Source: Erwinia sp. E_sp_B01_1 (lineage in GTDB: Bacteria; Pseudomonadota; Gammaproteobacteria; Enterobacterales; Enterobacteriaceae). From it: a stretch of 64,000 nt of DNA. The first letter of the stretch is position 1; every line of letters starts with the position of its first letter. The stretch covers positions 4,030,001 to 4,094,000 of the forward strand of contig NZ_CP142208.1 in the NCBI RefSeq assembly GCF_036865545.1, read 5' to 3'. Shown here one piece after another: positions 45,376 to 54,050 of the stretch. The position numbers and the translations under genes were made by a program. The notes under the pieces were generated by a model. That model was not told the origin of the DNA and searched no databases. It saw nothing but the letters and a program-made list of their open reading frames with translations.

Positions 45376-45831
45376 ATTGAGATGCCTGATGTTAATAAAG
45401 AATCAAACGGCAGTGATATTTTGACTGGCTTATCAAGACCATTTATCAGAAAAGAGCCGCCCCGTGGGCCGGTACTATGTTGGCTAATTTCTGCTCCTGC
45501 CGGGGGAATAAATGACTCAGTGGTTGTTCAGGCGGGCTAAGCGGTACTCTGTGGCACCAGGCGGTTTTTTACTGTTTTTCAGTGGGTTAATTATTTGACC
45601 GGCCTCACAGTTTATAGTGCAACATCATCAGGCCACTGCGCTTGCCGTACACATTCACACCAGGTTAAAATAGAACTAAATCTAACCCATTATTTTGATT
45701 GATTATTTTAATTAACTGCAGACGTAATTCTTTGGCATTAACGGAAATCTGGCGTGGAATATCACGCTGATGTCTTACTGATGAAGCTAAATACCACGCG
45801 GCAGCCAAAATCATCAGTACGGCATGGCACT
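45376..45831. other. Intergenic region with btsT promoter
   Basis: 456 bp between divergent btsT and the serine hydrolase gene. Holds the BtsR double motif listed separately. Two upstream in-frame starts for the serine hydrolase (GTG 45754, ATG 45781) are possible. Nothing else assigned. Confidence 0.5.
45517..45545 (-). promoter_or_regulatory. BtsR tandem binding motif
   Basis: Read on the minus strand: ACCGCTTA (45538-45545), 13-bp spacer, ACCACTGA (45517-45524). The published BtsR (YehT) motif is two copies of ACC[G/A]CT[C/T]A about 13 bp apart upstream of btsT; the first copy is exact and the second has one mismatch. About 140-170 bp upstream of the btsT start. Confidence 0.75.
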
Positions 45832-47121
45832 ATGACAAACCTGAAATCCCTGTTGCTCTCCGGATGTTTGCTGCTCAGCGGCTGCGCTTCCCTCTCCAGC
45901 AATAATATCGACACTTCTGAGCAGGCCAGCCTGCTGGCAACCTGCCATATCTCTGTTCAGCATCAGATTGATGCCCTGGCGCAGCCGCTGATTGACCAGC
46001 ATCGCACCCCCGGCGTGGTGGTGGCGTTATTGCATAACGGCCAGCGCCAGGTGTTCAGTTACGGCTATACCGATAACGACCACAAAATTCCGGTGACAGG
46101 TGACACGCTGTTTGCCGTAGGGTCCGTCACCAAAGGATTCACCGCTGAAAGTGCCGCCCTGCTGGTGGAACAGGGCAGGCTGAACTGGAGCAGCACCCTG
46201 CGTGAGATGCTGGGCAGTGAGATTCCGTTAAGCAAAGATGCAGGTCAGATCACCCTTTCTGAGCTGGCCACCCACACTTCAGGTCTGCCACGGCAGGTGG
46301 ATACGCTGCCAATGCTGGGGAAATTAGCCCGCTATCTCTTTACCGGAGAGCCTTTTTACGACGATCTGGATAAAGGCGATTTCACAGCTTACCTGAGCGA
46401 TTTCCATCGCCCTGCCCGGCGTTCAGTTATCTATTCCAACCTTGGCTACTCCCTGCTGGATTACGCGATCGCGAAGCACAGCGGGCAGCCGCCCCAGACG
46501 ATCGCCGGGCAGCAAATCATCGCGGCTCTTGGCCTGAAACATACCGGATATGTTCCGCAAATATTGCCGGGTTACGCACAGCGGGCCAGAGGACATGCGG
46601 GCGATCAGCCGAAATTTGTTCGTCGGGGAGAGAGAGTGCCAGACTGGCATTTTTCCGGCTATATGGTGGGAGCCGCGTCGCTGTGGTCCAGCGCCAACGA
46701 TCTGCTGACCTACCTTGATGCGCATCTTAATGGCAGCGGCAGTGTCAGCCTTGATCGGGCTTTTGACGATGCGACCACCATTCGCTTTAAGGAGCCGCAA
46801 AACGACTCCTCCGCGCTGGCCTGGCTGAGCAACAATATCAATGGCCAGAGCATCATGTATCAGTCCGGGTTTATCGGGGGCTATGCCAGTTATATCGGGA
46901 TGGATATCAAACACCGCACGGCCATAGTCGTGCTGCAGAACAGCTTTAACTGGGACAATGATATTGGCCACCGGATGCTGATGCGGCTGGCTGAGAGTGA
47001 GGATCGCCCTGGCGCATGTCAGCCCAACGCGGCAAATTCAGTAAGCCCGGAGTATCAGGAGCCAGCACGGCACCTGGCGGTTCAGAGCGGCAAACTGATG
47101 AAGCTGGCAGAGAGTAAGTAA
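45832..47121 (+). CDS. Beta-lactamase-family serine hydrolase, lipoprotein
   Basis: 429 residues from MTNLKSLLLSG at 45832. Signal peptide with lipobox LLSGC (Cys18), so a periplasmic lipoprotein. Penicillin-recognising fold: nucleophile Ser in GSVTKGF (SxxK, about 100), YSNLGYSLLDY (YxN, about 204). The third KTG-like motif is not obvious. Related to class C beta-lactamase/AmpH/EstB esterases; it may act on peptidoglycan or esters rather than as a resistance enzyme. Convergent with the Anbu operon. Confidence 0.82.
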   Translation: MTNLKSLLLSGCLLLSGCASLSSNNIDTSEQASLLATCHISVQHQIDALAQPLIDQHRTPGVVVALLHNGQRQVFSYGYTDNDHKIPVTGDTLFAVGSVTKGFTAESAALLVEQGRLNWSSTLREMLGSEIPLSKDAGQITLSELATHTSGLPRQVDTLPMLGKLARYLFTGEPFYDDLDKGDFTAYLSDFHRPARRSVIYSNLGYSLLDYAIAKHSGQPPQTIAGQQIIAALGLKHTGYVPQILPGYAQRARGHAGDQPKFVRRGERVPDWHFSGYMVGAASLWSSANDLLTYLDAHLNGSGSVSLDRAFDDATTIRFKEPQNDSSALAWLSNNINGQSIMYQSGFIGGYASYIGMDIKHRTAIVVLQNSFNWDNDIGHRMLMRLAESEDRPGACQPNAANSVSPEYQEPARHLAVQSGKLMKLAESK

Positions 47122-47143
47122 AAGGCGGCAGACGTGCCGCCTT
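47122..47143. terminator. Convergent hairpin, serine hydrolase / Anbu operon
   Basis: 9-bp stem AAGGCGGCA/TGCCGCCTT, GACG loop, just after the serine hydrolase stop. In the minus direction it is followed by TTTT, so it probably ends the Anbu operon. Confidence 0.7.
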
Positions 47144-47154
47144 CAGGAAAGCGG

Positions 47155-47865
47155 TTAGTCGTCCAGTTGCAACGGAGGAAGCTGGGCAAATACGCTTAGC
47201 AGACCGGCGCTCCATAGCTGGCGAATCTGCGAGTAATAGGGATGTTTTTCAGTGATATGGTACTGCTGTGCGGTGCTGTAGCTGTCGCAGGGATAGATCA
47301 TCACATCCAGCGGCAAGCCTACGGAGATATTACTGGCGAGCGTGGAATCCATTGAGATCAACGCGCACTGCATCGCCTGGTCCAGCGGCGTATCAAAACG
47401 CAGTACCCGGTCGATAATCGGTTTGCCGTATTTGCTCTCGCCTATCTGGAAATAGGGCGTATCAGTGCTGGATTCAATAAAATTTCCCTGGGGATAAATC
47501 TGGAACAGCCGTGGCTCCTCGCCTCTGATTTGCCCGCCCAGCATCAGCGTGCCACCAAACTCCTCCCCGTCACGCTTGATGACTTCACGCAGGGTTTCCC
47601 CCACCAGCAGAGCCACGTCATACATGTTGCTACAGCTCATCAGGTTAGGCTTGCTGGCGTCTTCGCACCCTCGCCTGAGCAGGCTGAGGGCACTTTGTGT
47701 GGTGGCGAGATTACCGGCGCTTTGCAGCACCAGCGTACGCTCATCATCCTGCTGAAAAACGTGCAGCTTCCGGAAGGAAGAGATATGGTCGACTCCCGCA
47801 TTAGTCCGGGAGTCCGATACAAAAATCATCCCTGACGATAAACGCATTGCCACACAGTAAGTCAT
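47155..47865 (-). CDS. Anbu, proteasome-type peptidase
   Basis: 236 residues. Ancestral beta-subunit (COG3484) of the proteasome/HslV fold that forms open rings. Starts MTYCVAMRL; removal of Met1 leaves Thr2 as the N-terminal nucleophile. Other conserved active-site context: SDSRTNAGVDHIS (about 17-29) and Lys33 in RKLHVF. No AAA partner is encoded nearby, as is usual. Last in a four-gene operon with transglutaminase, alpha-E and ATP-grasp genes. Biological substrate is unknown. Confidence 0.93.
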   Translation of the reverse strand: MTYCVAMRLSSGMIFVSDSRTNAGVDHISSFRKLHVFQQDDERTLVLQSAGNLATTQSALSLLRRGCEDASKPNLMSCSNMYDVALLVGETLREVIKRDGEEFGGTLMLGGQIRGEEPRLFQIYPQGNFIESSTDTPYFQIGESKYGKPIIDRVLRFDTPLDQAMQCALISMDSTLASNISVGLPLDVMIYPCDSYSTAQQYHITEKHPYYSQIRQLWSAGLLSVFAQLPPLQLDD

Positions 47866-47884
47866 AGTTTGCCCGATAAGATTA

Positions 47885-48685
47885 TTACTGCTGCGAATTC
47901 ACCAGTTGCACCGCAGCCACTGCCAGCATGTCTTCGTTGCCGCCACCAAGCCTCATCCCCCTGACCGGACAGGCGTCCATATAGTCGACGCCTATCGCCA
48001 GTTTGAGATGCTGTCGGGTGCTGCGGGTATTGTTGGTGATGTCAAAGCTGTGCCAGCTTCCCTCCACCCAGGCTTCAACCCAGGCGTGGGTCGCCACATG
48101 CTCTACTGAATCAGTATAAAGGTATCCGCTTACATAGCGAGCCGGGATATGCAGACTGCGGCAGCAGGCCAGGAACACATGGCTGTGGTCCTGACAGACC
48201 CCGGTTCCCGCTGCAAACACTTTTGCCGCGCTATCCGTCACTATGGTGCTGCCGGGCTGGTAAGGCATCTTCAGCAGCAGTTCATCCATCAGGCGATCCA
48301 GCCCCGCAAGCGGTGCCTCCGGCCGGAAATAGCGCTGGGCAAAATCCCGGATAGCGGCATCAGGCTGGGTCAGCGGCGTGAGACGCAGGAACACCAGAGG
48401 GGAAAGACGGCTGTCAGGATCGGGCGACAGATCGCCGTCATCCAGAATTTCAACCACCCCACGCGCTTCAATCTCAATTGACTGATGGGGCGTATCCAGC
48501 GTCAGCACATGCAGCACGTTGCCATAGGTATCTGTAGTGCAGATAGCCTGTTCAGGCAGGTAGAGATCCCACGAAAGGATCTGCTGATGAATGGAATCCT
48601 GCGGCGTCAGCCGCAGATACTGGGTGCTTTGCTTCACCAGGCTTTGATAGCTGAAACAGGTTTTATGGGCAATATCCAGTTTCAT
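47885..48685 (-). CDS. Transglutaminase-like protein of the Anbu operon
   Basis: 266 residues. N-terminal beta region (TCFSYQSLVKQSTQYLRLTP) and a transglutaminase/peptidase core with the triad Cys in GVCQDHSHVFLACCRS (about 170), His in ATHAWVEAWVEG (about 210) and Asp in SFDITNN (about 225). COG1305 type. Overlaps the alpha-E gene by 4 bp and precedes anbu by 20 bp. Proposed to hydrolyse or transfer the peptide made by the ATP-grasp partner; untested. Confidence 0.92.
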   Translation of the reverse strand: MKLDIAHKTCFSYQSLVKQSTQYLRLTPQDSIHQQILSWDLYLPEQAICTTDTYGNVLHVLTLDTPHQSIEIEARGVVEILDDGDLSPDPDSRLSPLVFLRLTPLTQPDAAIRDFAQRYFRPEAPLAGLDRLMDELLLKMPYQPGSTIVTDSAAKVFAAGTGVCQDHSHVFLACCRSLHIPARYVSGYLYTDSVEHVATHAWVEAWVEGSWHSFDITNNTRSTRQHLKLAIGVDYMDACPVRGMRLGGGNEDMLAVAAVQLVNSQQ

Positions 48686-49611
48686 TTGGCCTCCAGGTAA
48701 GTCTGTTGAATGCTCTCTGCAATGGTGCCCAGATCGCCCAGAAAATTGCGTAGCCAGCTGTGGATCCCTGCACTGACCAGCGAGTCATAAGAGGTGAAGC
48801 GTAGCTGCGCATAGAGCATCGCCACCAGCAGGCGTGGGCGGTTTTCACCACTGCCGCCGATCAGATTCAGCTGGTTGACGATCTCTTCAATGCAGGATCT
48901 CAGGGATCGCGGGCTCTCTTCGCGCAGGATCAACATCTCGTTGACGCTGCCACTGGCGAGCTGCTGCCTGTAGATAGTGTGATAAGCCTCGCGGGCCGAA
49001 ACCGATCGCAGCAAGGTATCCAGGCGATAATATTCCCGCACCGAATCATCATCCTGCTCGGTCAGAGAGAGGGTGACATCCAGCAATCGCGCGGTGCAGT
49101 CTGCCCGCTCCAGCAAGGTTCCCAGCCGGATAAAGCTCATGGCATCACCACGCATCAGCGTGCCAAACATGGCGCCACGGAACAGATGCGAACGCTCTTT
49201 TACCCAGTCAAAAAAGGCGTCGGCTCCGCTGCTGTCCACCCCTTTGCGGCGTAGCTTACGCATCTCAATCCAGCTGGAGTTGATGCTTTCCCACACTTCA
49301 GAAGAGAGGCTGCCACGCACGGCATGGGCATTGTTCCAGGCGGATTCCCAACAGCAAAAAATACTGCCGGGATTGCGCTCATCAAGCACAAAAAAGTTGA
49401 ACAATTGCGGCATGGTCAGCCGATCGTTCAGCGTCCAGAACAGCTCGCTGGTGCTGGTAAGATTCAGCGGCACGCGCAGTTCATCATCCAGGCTGCTACG
49501 AACCGGCATCAATGACAGGCGATTCGTCACGTCCAGCACGCGGGCAATATTTTCGGCACGCTCCAGATAGCGCGCCATCCAGTACAGGCCACTGGCTGTG
49601 CGACTCAGCAT
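48682..49611 (-). CDS. Alpha-E domain protein of the Anbu operon
   Basis: 309 residues, mostly helical, COG2307. Starts MLSRTASGLYWMARYLERAENIAR region, which is the family signature; RADCTARLLDV near 180 repeats the same pattern. No known catalytic activity; always found with the circularly permuted ATP-grasp protein. Overlaps both neighbours (7 bp with the ATP-grasp gene, 4 bp with the transglutaminase gene). Confidence 0.93.
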   Translation of the reverse strand: MLSRTASGLYWMARYLERAENIARVLDVTNRLSLMPVRSSLDDELRVPLNLTSTSELFWTLNDRLTMPQLFNFFVLDERNPGSIFCCWESAWNNAHAVRGSLSSEVWESINSSWIEMRKLRRKGVDSSGADAFFDWVKERSHLFRGAMFGTLMRGDAMSFIRLGTLLERADCTARLLDVTLSLTEQDDDSVREYYRLDTLLRSVSAREAYHTIYRQQLASGSVNEMLILREESPRSLRSCIEEIVNQLNLIGGSGENRPRLLVAMLYAQLRFTSYDSLVSAGIHSWLRNFLGDLGTIAESIQQTYLEAK

Positions 49612-51041
49612 GCGTCATCCTCCAGAACCCAGGTATCTTTGGTGCCTCCGCCCTGCGACGAGTTCACCACCAGCGATCCTTCAGCCAGCGCCACGCGGGT
49701 CAGGCCGCCCGGCACCAGACGGATCTCCGCGCCGCTCAGGGCAAAGGGCCGTAAATCGATATGCCGGGGTGCCAGCCCCTGGCCAACAAAAGTCGGACAG
49801 GTTGAAAGCGCCAGCGTCTCCTGGGCAATGTAGTTATGCGGCCTGGCAAGTAACAGGGAACGGAACTCATCCAGCTGCTTCTGGCTGGCGACGGGGCCAA
49901 TCAACATGCCGTAGCCGCCCGCCCCGTGCACCTCTTTCACCACCAGCTTTGCCAGGTTCGCCAGTACCCAGGAGAGCTCGTCAGGCCGGCGGCACTGCCA
50001 GGTCGGCACATTGTTCAGGATCGGCTCTTCAGAGAGGTAGAACTTCACCATATCCGGCACGTAGGGATAGATCGATTTATCATCCGCCACGCCGGTCCCT
50101 ATGGCATTAGCCAGCACCACATTCCCGGCCCGGTAAACCGACAACAGCCCTGGCACCCCCAGCATGGAGTCTGCCCGGAAGGCCAGTGGGTCAAGGAACG
50201 CATCGTCCACACGGCGATAAATCACATCGACTTTGCACGGCCCGGCGGTGGTTCGCATCATGACCGCGCCATCTTTCACAAAGAGATCGGCACTCTCAAC
50301 CAGCTCCACGCCCATTTGCTGGGCCAGGAAACTGTGTTCGAAATAGGCGCTGTTGAACCGTCCCGGCGTCAGCACAACCACCACAGGATCGTTGACCGGA
50401 GAGCTTTCGCGCAGGGTTTGCAGCAGATGGGATGGATAACGTTCTACGGGAGCGATACGCTGTTGCGCGAACAGTTCAGGATAGAGCCGCATCATCATTT
50501 TGCGGTTTTCCAGCATGTAGGAGACGCCCGACGGGGTACGCAGGTTGTCCTCCAGCACGTAGTATTCCCCATCACTGTTGCGAACCATATCCACGCCACA
50601 GATGTGCGCATAGATACCCCGGTGCAGAGCGATCCCCTGCATACAGGGCTGATACTGGTCATTCACCAGCACCTGCTCCGCCGGGATAATCCCCGCTTTG
50701 AGAATATGCTGCTCGTGATAGATGTCATGAAGAAAAGCGTTAAGCGCCTGAACTCTCTGGCGGATCCCTTTGTCGAGCATTGCCCATTCGCTGGCCGGAA
50801 TAATACGCGGCACGCTGTCGAAGGGGATCACTCTCTCTGCGCCACCCTCTTCACCGTAAACGTTGAAGGTAATCCCTACGCGGTGAAACAGCAGTTCGGC
50901 CTCTTCCCGTTTGCGGATGAAGGCCTGGTGGTCAGATTTCTGCAGCCAGTGCCAGTAATCGCGATAGTGCTGGCGATGCTGTCCACTGCCCAGCAGCATT
51001 TCATCATAAAAACCTGATGCGACTTCATAGCCTTGATTCAT
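49605..51041 (-). CDS. Circularly permuted ATP-grasp peptide ligase of the Anbu operon
   Basis: 478 residues from MNQGYEVASGFYDE at 51041, which has GGAAGGGA just upstream; a longer frame to 51173 has no support. COG2308. Landmarks: ERVIPFDSVPRIIPASEW (about 90-107), GVDMVRNSDGEYYVLEDNLRTPSG (ATP/metal-binding, read in parts), YRRVDDAFLDPL and the C-terminal VNSSQGGGTKDTWVL. Predicted to join amino acids into a small peptide or peptide tag. First gene of the operon; promoter presumably 51042-51230. Confidence 0.92.
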   Translation of the reverse strand: MNQGYEVASGFYDEMLLGSGQHRQHYRDYWHWLQKSDHQAFIRKREEAELLFHRVGITFNVYGEEGGAERVIPFDSVPRIIPASEWAMLDKGIRQRVQALNAFLHDIYHEQHILKAGIIPAEQVLVNDQYQPCMQGIALHRGIYAHICGVDMVRNSDGEYYVLEDNLRTPSGVSYMLENRKMMMRLYPELFAQQRIAPVERYPSHLLQTLRESSPVNDPVVVVLTPGRFNSAYFEHSFLAQQMGVELVESADLFVKDGAVMMRTTAGPCKVDVIYRRVDDAFLDPLAFRADSMLGVPGLLSVYRAGNVVLANAIGTGVADDKSIYPYVPDMVKFYLSEEPILNNVPTWQCRRPDELSWVLANLAKLVVKEVHGAGGYGMLIGPVASQKQLDEFRSLLLARPHNYIAQETLALSTCPTFVGQGLAPRHIDLRPFALSGAEIRLVPGGLTRVALAEGSLVVNSSQGGGTKDTWVLEDDAC

Positions 51042-51232
51042 GATTTCCCTTCCACTTTCAGTGAACCCGTCTCTGAATCTGCACAAAACGTGCCAGTCCA
51101 CATCGCAGACAGGAGGGGGTCGATGCAGCGCCAGTTTTACTCCGCAGCATGACTGGATATAGCCGTGTGGCATCGGTCCATGAAAGGAAGGCAGGAAAGG
51201 AAACGCACCGAAAAGGTGCGTTTAAAAAGCTA

Positions 51233-51820
51233 TCAGTTTTGCGCCAGAGGATGCCAGATTTCAGTCACTGCGCCCTCTTTGCCGGTGATCGGATCGGTCT
51301 GCGGCAGTGGGACCCGCTTGATTTCCAGTAAAGCCTGGTTCATCACCTGCGGCTCATCCCGGTGGGTTTCGGGCTGCATGCCACGAGGATAAGCGCCTAC
51401 GGCAAAGAAGTCTTCGCTGGCGGCCAGTTGCTGATGGCCGACGCCAGCCGGAATTAACACGGCATCACCGGCGTATACTGTGACTGCCCTGCCCGTTTCA
51501 CCCCCAAATAAAATCTGTGCCCATCCGGCACTGATGCCCAGCAACTCGTGGGTATTAGGGTGATAATGGGTATAAGGGAAAACCGGGTAACGCCAGCGCG
51601 GCAGCCATTGATGGCGGGCGAAAAGATCTTCGAAGTAGCGGGCAACGTCCTCCACCTCCTGCGGAACCACCTGCGGATAAATAATCAGCGGCAGGGGATT
51701 ATTAGGCACATTGCTGGCGGGCTGGAAGGTCATATATTGGGGATTGGTGGAGGTGCCCGAAGAAAAAGTCCCGGCGGCAAAGGACATCATGGCAAGCAGA
51801 CTGGCTGAGTTCGGCAACAT
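51233..51820 (-). CDS. Secreted cupin-domain protein (YjlB-like)
   Basis: 195 residues with AGGAGA before the start. The first about 20 residues (LPNSASLLAMMSFAAGTF) are weakly hydrophobic and may be a signal peptide. Cupin motif 1 reads YTHYHPNTHELLGISAG (about 83-99) with His/His/Glu metal ligands; motif 2 is in DAVLIPAGVGHQQL. Similar to YjlB. Upstream of, and co-oriented with, nothing obvious; the Anbu operon begins 190 bp downstream. Confidence 0.78.
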   Translation of the reverse strand: MLPNSASLLAMMSFAAGTFSSGTSTNPQYMTFQPASNVPNNPLPLIIYPQVVPQEVEDVARYFEDLFARHQWLPRWRYPVFPYTHYHPNTHELLGISAGWAQILFGGETGRAVTVYAGDAVLIPAGVGHQQLAASEDFFAVGAYPRGMQPETHRDEPQVMNQALLEIKRVPLPQTDPITGKEGAVTEIWHPLAQN

Positions 51821-52085
51821 ACGATGTCTCCTGGTGCTGGGAAAAGTTTGTTAATGAATTGTGGCAAATCGTGCAGAAATAGCAATGTTTGCGAAGCGCC
51901 GCAGATCACATAAAGCATTAATTTAACGGGACTTAACTCAAATGAGCCTCCCGGCATTTATGCCTGCTGAAAGCCTGGTTTTTTTGTGAGCGGATAACTG
52001 TTATAGCTGAATAAGTAAAAACTGTGTCTGCTCTGCCTTGTCTCTTTATGGTTTACTGTTCACAGTCACGAGTGAGGGATAAATA

Positions 52086-52568
52086 ATGCATGATGTAAAA
52101 CAGATTCTGCTGCGTGAGATTGACACGCTGAACCGCAATGAACAGCGGGATAACAGGCCTCGCCTGAGCTTTACCTTTCTTAAAAATCATCCCGGACTGT
52201 GGGCATCTATGTATGTCTGCTATGCGCTGACCGTGGCGCTGATCTTTACCACAGAATTCCTTGGCTGGCCTGCGTTCTGGGGCGCGACCATTTTCGTGCT
52301 GCTGATGAGCGGGCTGATGATGCTGGATGTGAATCCACGCTACCGTTTTGAAGATATCGATACGCTGGATCTTCGTGTCTGTTACAACGGAGAGTGGTAT
52401 TACGATCGCACCCTCTCAGAGCAGGCCGTGCAGGATATCCTGACCAGCAGCCAGGTGGCAGAGACCGTAAAACAGGGCATTCAGAAACTGCTGTCGCTGA
52501 AAGGCAAAGTGGATTTCTACGATGTTTATCATCTGACCTGGGGCCAGAAACGCGCCTCCACCGTTTAA
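52086..52568 (+). CDS. ylaC: Inner-membrane protein YlaC
   Basis: 160 residues (E. coli YlaC 156). Start follows a GAGGGAT ribosome-binding site. Two hydrophobic segments (about 37-57 and 60-80) and the conserved RYRFEDIDTLDLRVCYNGEWY (about 90-110, in parts). Function unknown in E. coli. Convergent with the MocR-type gene; a hairpin lies between. Confidence 0.9.
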   Translation: MHDVKQILLREIDTLNRNEQRDNRPRLSFTFLKNHPGLWASMYVCYALTVALIFTTEFLGWPAFWGATIFVLLMSGLMMLDVNPRYRFEDIDTLDLRVCYNGEWYYDRTLSEQAVQDILTSSQVAETVKQGIQKLLSLKGKVDFYDVYHLTWGQKRASTV

Positions 52569-52575
52569 TCTCTGC

Positions 52576-52594
52576 GGGCCAGCCAGGCTGGCCC
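52576..52594. terminator. Convergent hairpin ylaC / ydcR-like
   Basis: 9-bp perfect stem GGGCCAGCC/GGCTGGCCC with a single-base loop position (A), directly at the stop of the ydcR-like gene and 8 bp after ylaC. No T-run. Confidence 0.5.
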
Positions 52595-54003
52595 TAAAGC
52601 ATCTCTGCTATTAACCCACCCAGCACAGCTACCGCCGCCTCCTGCGCATCGCCCCACTCCCACGACGCATTAAAACGAAAATAGTTGGCATACTGTTCAC
52701 CTGAAGAGAACATTTTGCCCGGTGCGATACTGATGTTGTGCCTCAGCGCGCGATAGTAAAGCTCGGTGGTGTTCACCTGCCGTGGCAGTTCAATCCACAG
52801 AAAGTAGCCCCCCTGCGAGTCGTTGATTCTGATTTCTGCGGGAAGATGACGCCTCAGAGAATGCCGGGCCTGATTTTTCCTCTGCTCCAGCACCATCCGC
52901 AATTTGCGCAGGTGGCTGTCATAGCTGCGGGTCATCAGGTAATTTGCCAGCGCCAGCTGCATAGGGGTGCTGGTAGAGAGGGTACTCATCAGCTGTAGTC
53001 GCTGGATTCGCTGAGCATGTTTCCCCGCCGCTACCCAGCCAACCCGAAAACCCGCCACCAGATTTTTTGAAAACGACGAGCAGTGCAGCACGCTTTGCTG
53101 CTGTTCAAAGGCTTTGGCGGGCAGCGGCTTTTCACTGCCAAAGTAAAGCTCGCTGTAAACATCATCTTCAATCAGGGTCACCTGATGCTGCGTCAGCAGC
53201 TCCACCAGCCGCTGCTTTTTGGCTCGGGAGAGCGTGTGCCCGACCGGGTTCTGCTGGTTGGTCATCATCCAGCAGGCCTTGATCGGCCAGCGCTCCAGCG
53301 CCCGCTCCAACTCATCCAGATCCAACCCGTGTTGCGGATCGGTAGCGATGGCCACGGCCTTGAGCTTGAGACGCTCAATCACCTGCAACGCCCCATAGAA
53401 ACAGGGATTCTCGATAGCCACCCAGTCGCCCGGCTCGGTAACAGCCTGCATGCTGAGGTTCAGCGCCTCCATCGCACCGTTGGTGATAACGATCTCATCC
53501 GGCGACACCGAAATGCCCTGCAGGGCATACCGCTGCGCCAGCGTTTTACGCAGGGCTTCATTGCCTGGCGGCAGGTTATTCAGAGCATCGGCAGGTTTCA
53601 GCGTGTGGGAAACAGCAGAAAGGGAGCGCATCAGCTGGCGCTGAGGAAACAGCTCAGGATCGGGAAACGCCGAACCAAAGGGCAAAATACGGGGATCGCG
53701 GCAAGCCTGTAAAACATCAAAAATAAAGGCATTGATATCAACAGACTCCGCCAGTTGCACCTTCTGATGGCTCGCAGGCTGGCTGATAAATTCCGCCCGT
53801 GGGGCAACATAGTACCCCGACTGTGGACGCGACTGGATCCAACCCTGGCTTTCCAGCACCTGATAGGCGTGCATCACCGTCATCAGGCTCATGCCGCTGA
53901 GGGCGACCTGTTCGCGGAGCGAGGGCAGTTTTTGCCCCGGCAGCCAGACTTCCTGAGAAATCTGCTGCTGGAGCCGATCGATAAGCTGCTGATATTTTGC
54001 CAA
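52594..54003 (-). CDS. MocR/GntR-family regulator with aminotransferase domain, YdcR-like
   Basis: 469 residues with a TTG start at 54001-54003, matching E. coli YdcR (468) and giving MAKYQQLIDRL; the frame is open to another TTG at 54036. GntR winged helix (about 1-70: QEVWLPGQKLPSLREQVALSGMSLMTVMHAYQVLE read in parts) fused to a fold-type I PLP aminotransferase domain with the PLP lysine in CSSFSKNLVAGFRVGW. Acts as a PLP-sensing regulator rather than an aminotransferase in known MocR proteins. A palindrome lies directly upstream. Confidence 0.88.
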   Translation of the reverse strand: MAKYQQLIDRLQQQISQEVWLPGQKLPSLREQVALSGMSLMTVMHAYQVLESQGWIQSRPQSGYYVAPRAEFISQPASHQKVQLAESVDINAFIFDVLQACRDPRILPFGSAFPDPELFPQRQLMRSLSAVSHTLKPADALNNLPPGNEALRKTLAQRYALQGISVSPDEIVITNGAMEALNLSMQAVTEPGDWVAIENPCFYGALQVIERLKLKAVAIATDPQHGLDLDELERALERWPIKACWMMTNQQNPVGHTLSRAKKQRLVELLTQHQVTLIEDDVYSELYFGSEKPLPAKAFEQQQSVLHCSSFSKNLVAGFRVGWVAAGKHAQRIQRLQLMSTLSTSTPMQLALANYLMTRSYDSHLRKLRMVLEQRKNQARHSLRRHLPAEIRINDSQGGYFLWIELPRQVNTTELYYRALRHNISIAPGKMFSSGEQYANYFRFNASWEWGDAQEAAVAVLGGLIAEML

Positions 54004-54008
54004 AACTG

Positions 54009-54026
54009 TTACATATCCGGATGTAA
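54009..54026. promoter_or_regulatory. Palindrome upstream of ydcR-like gene
   Basis: TTACAT-N6-ATGTAA ending 6 bp before the TTG start. A candidate autoregulatory operator for the GntR-type HTH; it also supports the start at 54003 over 54036, which would place the operator inside the coding frame. Confidence 0.5.
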
Positions 54027-54050
54027 GATTTGGCAACTATTATAGGTCGG

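Noticed and set aside
49926..51017. 363-codon ORF antisense to the ATP-grasp gene
   Set aside because: Shadow frame; histidine- and glutamine-rich composition typical of antisense translation here.
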